Shown here piece by piece: positions 6,591 to 10,555 of a DNA stretch of 10,555 nt. Origin of the DNA: an archaeon (GTDB taxonomy: Archaea; Nanoarchaeota; Nanoarchaeia; Pacearchaeales; GW2011-AR1); contig DAOWCW010000021.1 of NCBI GenBank assembly GCA_030639395.1, forward strand, positions 1-10,555. The letters run 5' to 3'. The notes below the pieces were generated by a model, which was not told where the DNA came from, ran no database searches, and saw only the letters and a program-made list of their open reading frames with translations. Position numbers and translations under genes: made by a program. Position 1 is the stretch's first letter; every line of letters begins with the position of its first letter.

Positions 6591-8315
6591 CTACATCTCC
6601 TCTAAAGTCCCAATCCCCAACAAATCCAACCCCTTTCCCATCACAACCCTAAACGCCCCAACCAAAGCCAATCGAAACCCCTCATTCTCATCTCCCAAAA
6701 CAGGACAAGCATGATAAAACTCATTAAAATCCTTAGCCAACTCAAAACAATAATTCGCAACCAAATTCGGAGCCAATCCCTCATAAGCCCGAACAACAAC
6801 ATCCTCAAAAGAATCAATCTTCTTTAACAACTTAATCTCACTATCCCCCAACCCTACCTGACATCCGACGTCTGACTTCTGGCATCTACCCTCAACCTTC
6901 CTCAAAATACTAGAAGCCCTCGCATAGGAATAAAGCAAATAAGGACCAGTATCCCCTTCAAAACTAAGTGCTTTCAAAACATCAAATACAATCGACCTAT
7001 GAACATCAACTTTCAACAAACTATATTTAATCGCAGCAAGAGCAATTCTTCGAACCCTCTCATCCAAATCCCCAACCTCGCCAGTCGCTCGATTAATTAT
7101 TCCTTCTTTCGCAATCTTCTCAGTCTTGTCAATTAAATCATCCGCACCAACAGCCGTCCCCTCTCGCGAACTCATTTTCCCACTAGGCAAACTAACCATC
7201 CCATAACTCAAATGCCTCCAATCCTTCTTCAGCCCCAACTTATCAAGAACACTAAACAAAACCCTAAAATGATATTCCTGATCACTACCAACGACATAAT
7301 AAGAACTATCCAATTTAAAATCTCTAACCTTCTTCTCTGCCAAAAACAAATCCTGAGTAATATAAACCGATGTCCCATCACTCCGTAAAAAAACCTTCTC
7401 CCCCAAACCCTCACTCTCCAAATCAATCACAACAGCACCATCGGAGCCAGCAGAGTCCTCCTTTGAAGACTTCTTCACAAAAACACCATCCTTCAACCCC
7501 CTCTCAACCAACTCACGCCCCTCCATATACATCTCGCTCTCATAATAACTCTTATCAAACTTTGACAACCCAAACCGATTAAAAGTCTCCTGCATTCCTC
7601 CATACACCCACTTATTCATCTTCTTCCACAACTTCAAAGTCTCCTTATCTCCATTCTCCCACAACCGCAACTTCTTTTTAGCCAACTCCTCCAACTCCGG
7701 ATTTTCCTTACTCATCTGACTAAACTTAATATACAAATCTCCAACAAATTTATCCCCCTTAATCTCCAAATCCACAGGACTTTTCCCTTCACCAAACTTC
7801 TCATAACCAATCATAGATTTACTAATCAAAATTCCACGATCATTAAATAAATTCAAATGAACAACCTGTGCCCCCGCATTCTTAACCAAATTAGAAACCG
7901 CACCACCAATCGCCATATTCCTCAAGTGCCCAACATGAAGCGCCTTATTTGTATTTGGACTAGGATATTCTATTCCAACCTTCTTTCCTTTCGCCAAATC
8001 CAACTTCCCAAACCCCTTCTTCTTAACTTTCGCCAAAACCCTCTTAGCAAACATCCCCTTGTCAACAAAAAAATTCACATACCCTCCCTCAGCTTCAACT
8101 CTATCAATCCCCTTAGGCAATTCAGCCCTCAATCTCCCAGATAAATCCTTAGCAATAACTAAAGGAGATTTCTTTTGATCCTTAGCCAAACTAAAACAAG
8201 GAAAAGCATAATCTCCCATTTCTTGTCTTGAGGGAACTTCCAAAAGTTTTTTTACTTCAGATAAATCTAACTCAAAAACTCCCGAAACCCAATTTTCTAT
8301 AAAATCCTTGTCCAT
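6591..8315 (-). CDS. argS: Arginyl-tRNA synthetase
   Basis: Class I aminoacyl-tRNA synthetase charging tRNA-Arg in the cytoplasm; 574 residues, within the usual family range. Order from the ATG at 8315: an N-terminal Add-1-type domain (about 1-90) including MGDYAFPCFSLAK; IEYPSPNTNKALHVGHLRN, with HVGH as the HIGH motif (127-130); LNLFNDRG (154-161); SDGTSVYITQDLFLA (312-326); VVGSDQEYHFRVLF (341-354); SLPSGKMSSREGT, with KMSS at 380-383; and the helical anticodon-binding (DALR) domain with FEGDTGPYLLYSYARASSILRK (452-473). The frame extends seven codons upstream to a TTG, but the ATG at 8315 is preferred because a TATA-like site lies about 26 bases above it and the family begins near here. 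An insert GRCQKSDVGCQVG (476-488), made by a 7-bp repeat, follows the first DALR helix. G/V/E-rich codons reflect the opposite strand. Confidence 0.96.
   Translation of the reverse strand: MDKDFIENWVSGVFELDLSEVKKLLEVPSRQEMGDYAFPCFSLAKDQKKSPLVIAKDLSGRLRAELPKGIDRVEAEGGYVNFFVDKGMFAKRVLAKVKKKGFGKLDLAKGKKVGIEYPSPNTNKALHVGHLRNMAIGGAVSNLVKNAGAQVVHLNLFNDRGILISKSMIGYEKFGEGKSPVDLEIKGDKFVGDLYIKFSQMSKENPELEELAKKKLRLWENGDKETLKLWKKMNKWVYGGMQETFNRFGLSKFDKSYYESEMYMEGRELVERGLKDGVFVKKSSKEDSAGSDGAVVIDLESEGLGEKVFLRSDGTSVYITQDLFLAEKKVRDFKLDSSYYVVGSDQEYHFRVLFSVLDKLGLKKDWRHLSYGMVSLPSGKMSSREGTAVGADDLIDKTEKIAKEGIINRATGEVGDLDERVRRIALAAIKYSLLKVDVHRSIVFDVLKALSFEGDTGPYLLYSYARASSILRKVEGRCQKSDVGCQVGLGDSEIKLLKKIDSFEDVVVRAYEGLAPNLVANYCFELAKDFNEFYHACPVLGDENEGFRLALVGAFRVVMGKGLDLLGIGTLEEM
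6858..6885. repeat. Degenerate 7-bp tandem repeat inside argS
   Basis: On the + strand it reads CTGACAT, CCGACGT, CTGACTT, CTGGCAT: four successive 7-bp units varying around CTGACNT. It encodes RCQKSDVGCQ of the argS insert, between the SILRK helix and the next conserved helix. The period, copy number and CTG-C core match the exact CTGTCAC repeat in dphB. Confidence 0.85.
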
Positions 8316-8336
8316 AACATGTAATAAGAATAACAA

Positions 8337-8345
8337 TTTATTAAA
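8337..8345 (-). promoter_or_regulatory. TATA box for argS
   Basis: On the - strand the site reads TTTAATAAA, centred about 26 bases before the argS ATG at 8315. This matches the leaderless spacing seen at other genes here and supports 8315 over the upstream TTG start. Confidence 0.5.
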
Positions 8346-8376
8346 CTTTGTAATTCTCCATCACGCTCCTAAAACA

Positions 8377-8517
8377 AATTTTGATTTTCAGCAGACTTAG
8401 ATAAGACGAACGATTCCGTGACGTATAATGGTACACAAGAATTCGTTGCCCCAGCACTCCGCAATTTGGGGTATACAGAACTACCCAACGAAGTATAAGT
8501 CATTGAAAATCAAAATT
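8377..8517. repeat. Inverted-repeat-bounded structured element between argS and the acidic protein gene
   Basis: Perfect 14-bp inverted ends, AATTTTGATTTTCA (8377-8390) and its complement (8504-8517), are continued after a small internal loop by GACTTA/TAAGTC (8394-8399/8496-8501). The interior can fold in two ways. TTCGTTG (8442-8448) pairs with CAACGAA (8486-8492), enclosing CCCCA/TGGGG (8449-8453/8467-8471). Alternatively, the same TCGTT pairs with AACGATTC on its left (8409-8416). A further hairpin, TTGG-GTA/TACCCAA, is possible at 8466-8488. The 113-base interior is about 44% GC with near-equal G and C by hand count, unlike the G-poor flanks. The right end overlaps the stop codon of the acidic protein gene. 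It may be a structured RNA, a terminator/regulatory element, or a miniature inverted-repeat element. No tRNA, 5S rRNA or C/D-box pattern fits. Confidence 0.65.
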
Positions 8518-10555
8518 ATCTTGAAAATATCTCTTCAATCTCATCCTCATCTAAAACAGCCTTGCCAGTCATCCCTTCAACACTCTCTCCTTCTTCCTCA
8601 AACTCCCCATCCTCCCTCTCTCCTCTCTTCTCCTCATCCTTGTCCCCCATCATCTTAGTAAACTCCCAAAACAAACTCTTAACATCCCCCTCAGACTCAG
8701 CAGGATAATAATTAGCCGAATTCACAATCTTCCTAATCTTAAAATACATCTTAATCCCATCTATAATACCACCAATAGAAAATTCACCTTTCTTTTTTTC
8801 CCAGGGCGGACTCTCAATCTCCTCACCGCTCATCTCTCTCTCAGAAGTATGAATAAAATCATAAACCAAATCAAAATCAAACTCAACCCGAACATCTTCA
8901 GCTGGAACATCTTCAGGCAACATCGGAACCATTTTTAAAATATCCTCCTCATTCACCTCGATATACAAATTAAAAACAACCTCTTCATCATCTTTAAGTT
9001 GAACAACCACATCCAAACTTCCCTCATATTTATCAGCCAAACTACTTACCATCTTCATAAACTTCCCATTCCCCTTCAACTTCTCCTTCTCTTCGGCAGT
9101 CAACCCCCCCTCATTAGACCTCTCCATCTTCTTCTCAGGCGGACCAGGAAATTCGCCATTCTCCATCGACAGCTTCATTTCATACTTAATAAACTCTTTA
9201 GGTGGAAAAATCCAAATCCTCATATAAGGAGAAATCATTTCAACCTTGCCCTTCATTCCAGGAATCTGAACCTCCTTAACCTCTTCCCAAAACTCCAAAC
9301 TCCCATACTCACTACTATAACTAGCATTAACCAACTTATAATCAATCAAATCCACCAAGCTATCCTCCCCAAGACACTCCATATTATAAGCCATCCTCAT
9401 TAAGTTATCAACATTGTTCCAATATAAATCATAAATACCAGAATGAGCCTGTTCCCAATCCTCCGCAGAATTAGCTAAATGCTTCTCAAAAAACCAAGTT
9501 GCAAACTCATCATCAAACCCTTTTTCAAACTCCTTTCTTCTCTCAGCCGCATTCTCAAATTCCCTTTCACACCAAGCATCATGCCCCTCCTCATAATACT
9601 TCTCCTTTAACCACTGTATCTCTTCAAAATCTTCACCCCAACCACTAAACCAAATATTTCCCTCACCCCTATCCTGAAGAACCCTACAATGCCCACCAGC
9701 CACAAACACCCCATTCTCAACAACATGCTCCTTCTCAAATTCCTTCCACCAATCCCCACCCTCGCTACACTTATCAACACAATCCTCCTCAGGCTCACAT
9801 CCATCCTCACACACCCTCCTCTCGCTATCAATATCGCAATCCATCCTTTCTCCACAATTTTCCCTAATACAATCCTCAATACACGGCCTCTGGCAATCCA
9901 ACTCACACCGCTCCCTCATCTCATCCTCCCTCCTCTCGTCATCTCTTCTTTGGTCTTCATCATCTCTTTCATCATTTGGCTCCTCCCTAACTATAACTTC
10001 TTCCGACCCCTCATCTTCCACGATACCATCTTCTTCACTAATCAACTCAGGCACAGATTCTTCCACCACATCTTCTTCCTCAACGACATCCTCTTCAACG
10101 ACATCTTCTTCGACAACTTCTTCCTCAACGACATCTTCCTCAACAACCTCATCTTCAGTATTCCCATCTCCAACAACCGAGCCAGTAATCTTAAGATTAG
10201 AAACCCAATTCAAAAAACCAAGCACTACATTACCTGTCAAACCCTCCTCTACATTTTCCTCAGGCTCATCTTCAACAACCTCCTCAACAACCTCTTCAAC
10301 TTCCTCAGACTCCTCCTCAACAACCTCTTCAACAACCTCTTCAACTTCCTCAGACTCCTCCTCAATGACTTCTTCAACTTCATCCTCAATCTCTACCTCT
10401 TCAACTTCCTCAGACTCTTCAACCTCAACTTCCTCAGAATCTTCAACTTCTTCCTCAATCTCTACCTCTTCGACTTCATCCTCAATCCTTTCAGGTAAAA
10501 CGACACACCTCCCATTGCTACAAACATCATTTTCCCCACCACAATCCGAAATAAC
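8516..10555 (-). CDS. Acidic, Cys-rich, probably exported protein (N-terminus outside window)
   Basis: The frame is open from the right edge to TAA at 8516-8518, giving 679 visible residues; a TTG at 10240 lies internally and is not needed as a start. Visible order: a small Cys motif, CGGENDVCSNGRC (5-17); a Glu/Val repeat (22-105); LTGNVV (106-111) and ITGSVV (123-128); a second Glu/Val then Glu/Asp/Arg-rich stretch (134-214); ten cysteines in 47 residues (217-263); then a more globular region with many Trp and Tyr and later alternating beta-like segments (LDVVVQLKDDEEVVFNLYIEV); and MTGKAV 18 residues from the C-terminus. No membrane helix is visible, and the signal peptide, if any, would be in the missing part. 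Clustered cysteines and acidic linkers suggest an extracellular or surface protein. The family is not recognised and the function unknown. It lies upstream of argS on the same strand. Confidence 0.82.
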   Translation of the reverse strand, partial: VISDCGGENDVCSNGRCVVLPERIEDEVEEVEIEEEVEDSEEVEVEESEEVEEVEIEDEVEEVIEEESEEVEEVVEEVVEEESEEVEEVVEEVVEDEPEENVEEGLTGNVVLGFLNWVSNLKITGSVVGDGNTEDEVVEEDVVEEEVVEEDVVEEDVVEEEDVVEESVPELISEEDGIVEDEGSEEVIVREEPNDERDDEDQRRDDERREDEMRERCELDCQRPCIEDCIRENCGERMDCDIDSERRVCEDGCEPEEDCVDKCSEGGDWWKEFEKEHVVENGVFVAGGHCRVLQDRGEGNIWFSGWGEDFEEIQWLKEKYYEEGHDAWCEREFENAAERRKEFEKGFDDEFATWFFEKHLANSAEDWEQAHSGIYDLYWNNVDNLMRMAYNMECLGEDSLVDLIDYKLVNASYSSEYGSLEFWEEVKEVQIPGMKGKVEMISPYMRIWIFPPKEFIKYEMKLSMENGEFPGPPEKKMERSNEGGLTAEEKEKLKGNGKFMKMVSSLADKYEGSLDVVVQLKDDEEVVFNLYIEVNEEDILKMVPMLPEDVPAEDVRVEFDFDLVYDFIHTSEREMSGEEIESPPWEKKKGEFSIGGIIDGIKMYFKIRKIVNSANYYPAESEGDVKSLFWEFTKMMGDKDEEKRGEREDGEFEEEGESVEGMTGKAVLDEDEIEEIFSR
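9914..10156 (-). repeat. Second acidic low-complexity tract
   Basis: Repeated codons for Val-Val-Glu-Glu-(Asp/Glu), in units of about five codons, at the start of this tract pass into Glu/Asp/Arg-rich sequence with no regular repeat. It separates the two TG motifs from the Cys-rich cluster and is probably an unfolded linker or spacer. Confidence 0.8.
10241..10492 (-). repeat. First acidic tract with a 45-bp tandem period
   Basis: It encodes an almost pure Glu/Val/Ile/Asp/Ser tract. Within it, 36 bases at 10285-10320 are repeated exactly at 10330-10365, a period of 45 bases or 15 codons, indicating recent tandem duplication. Other parts are shorter variants of the same E-E-V-V/E-S-E-E-V units. 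Confidence 0.9.

Noticed and set aside
8316..8336. An upstream TTG start for argS, adding LFLLHV
   Set aside because: The ATG at 8315 fits the family N-terminus and the TATA spacing; the extra residues have no support.
8377..8517. Possible tRNA or 5S rRNA, because GTATAATGGTA resembles a tRNA D-arm
   Set aside because: No matching acceptor stem, anticodon arm or T-loop (TTCRANY) can be placed on either strand, and 5S rRNA landmarks are absent.
8428..8658. A 76-codon + strand frame beginning inside the inverted-repeat element
   Set aside because: Its second half is antisense to the acidic protein and becomes low-complexity Pro/Ser/His. No promoter-like site is convincing, and the first part is better explained by the structured element.
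10238..10240. A TTG start for the acidic protein
   Set aside because: The same frame stays open to the window edge and carries continuous acidic repeats and a Cys motif upstream, so the true start is outside.
9689..10498. A long + strand open frame (269 codons) opposite the acidic protein gene
   Set aside because: The Leu/Asn/Phe-rich repeats are the complement of Glu/Val codons. Such mirror frames arise from the low-complexity tract and carry no independent signal.

Overview
The window looks like chromosomal DNA from a small-genome, AT-rich archaeon, most likely of the DPANN group (Pacearchaeota/Woesearchaeota-like). The evidence is a diphthine synthase (a diphthamide enzyme absent from bacteria), archaeal-type isoleucyl- and arginyl-tRNA synthetases, a TrmB-family regulator, and TATA-box-like sites centred about 24-26 bases before several start codons with no Shine-Dalgarno sequences. 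The exact lineage is inferred; there is no rRNA gene to confirm it.

Layout. Bases 2-184: 3' end of a membrane protein gene. 222-1091: dphB. 1088-1573: a small membrane-anchored protein with a transglutaminase-like Cys-His-Asp pattern, overlapping dphB by ATGA. 1594-4461: ileS. 4546-5352: TrmB-family regulator. 5389-6327: unrecognised protein with two C-terminal helix-turn-helix units. 6407-6589: 60-residue orphan. All of these are on the + strand. Then on the - strand: argS (6591-8315), a structured inverted-repeat element (8377-8517), and a large acidic, Cys-rich, probably exported protein that runs off the window's right edge (8516-10555).

The conserved genes serve translation: charging of tRNA-Ile and tRNA-Arg, and diphthamide synthesis on elongation factor 2. 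The rest is accessory. The most notable structure is a 36-bp direct repeat (34/36 identical). One copy is the 3' end of the trmB gene, and the other starts at the base after the stop codon of the helix-turn-helix gene. The second copy continues as an in-frame alternative TrmB tail, and its two mismatches are synonymous. This resembles the footprint of a 1,023-bp element inserted into the 3' end of trmB, or of a lost tandem trmB copy.

Other unusual features: short tandem repeats inserted in frame in variable regions of three housekeeping genes (7-bp units in both dphB and argS, a 16-bp unit in ileS); a 141-bp element with 14-bp perfect inverted ends and mutually exclusive internal stems; and an acidic surface-type protein with three (I/L/M)TGxxV motifs. 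The + strand is C-rich and G-poor across genes of both orientations, so proteins from the two strands differ visibly in composition.
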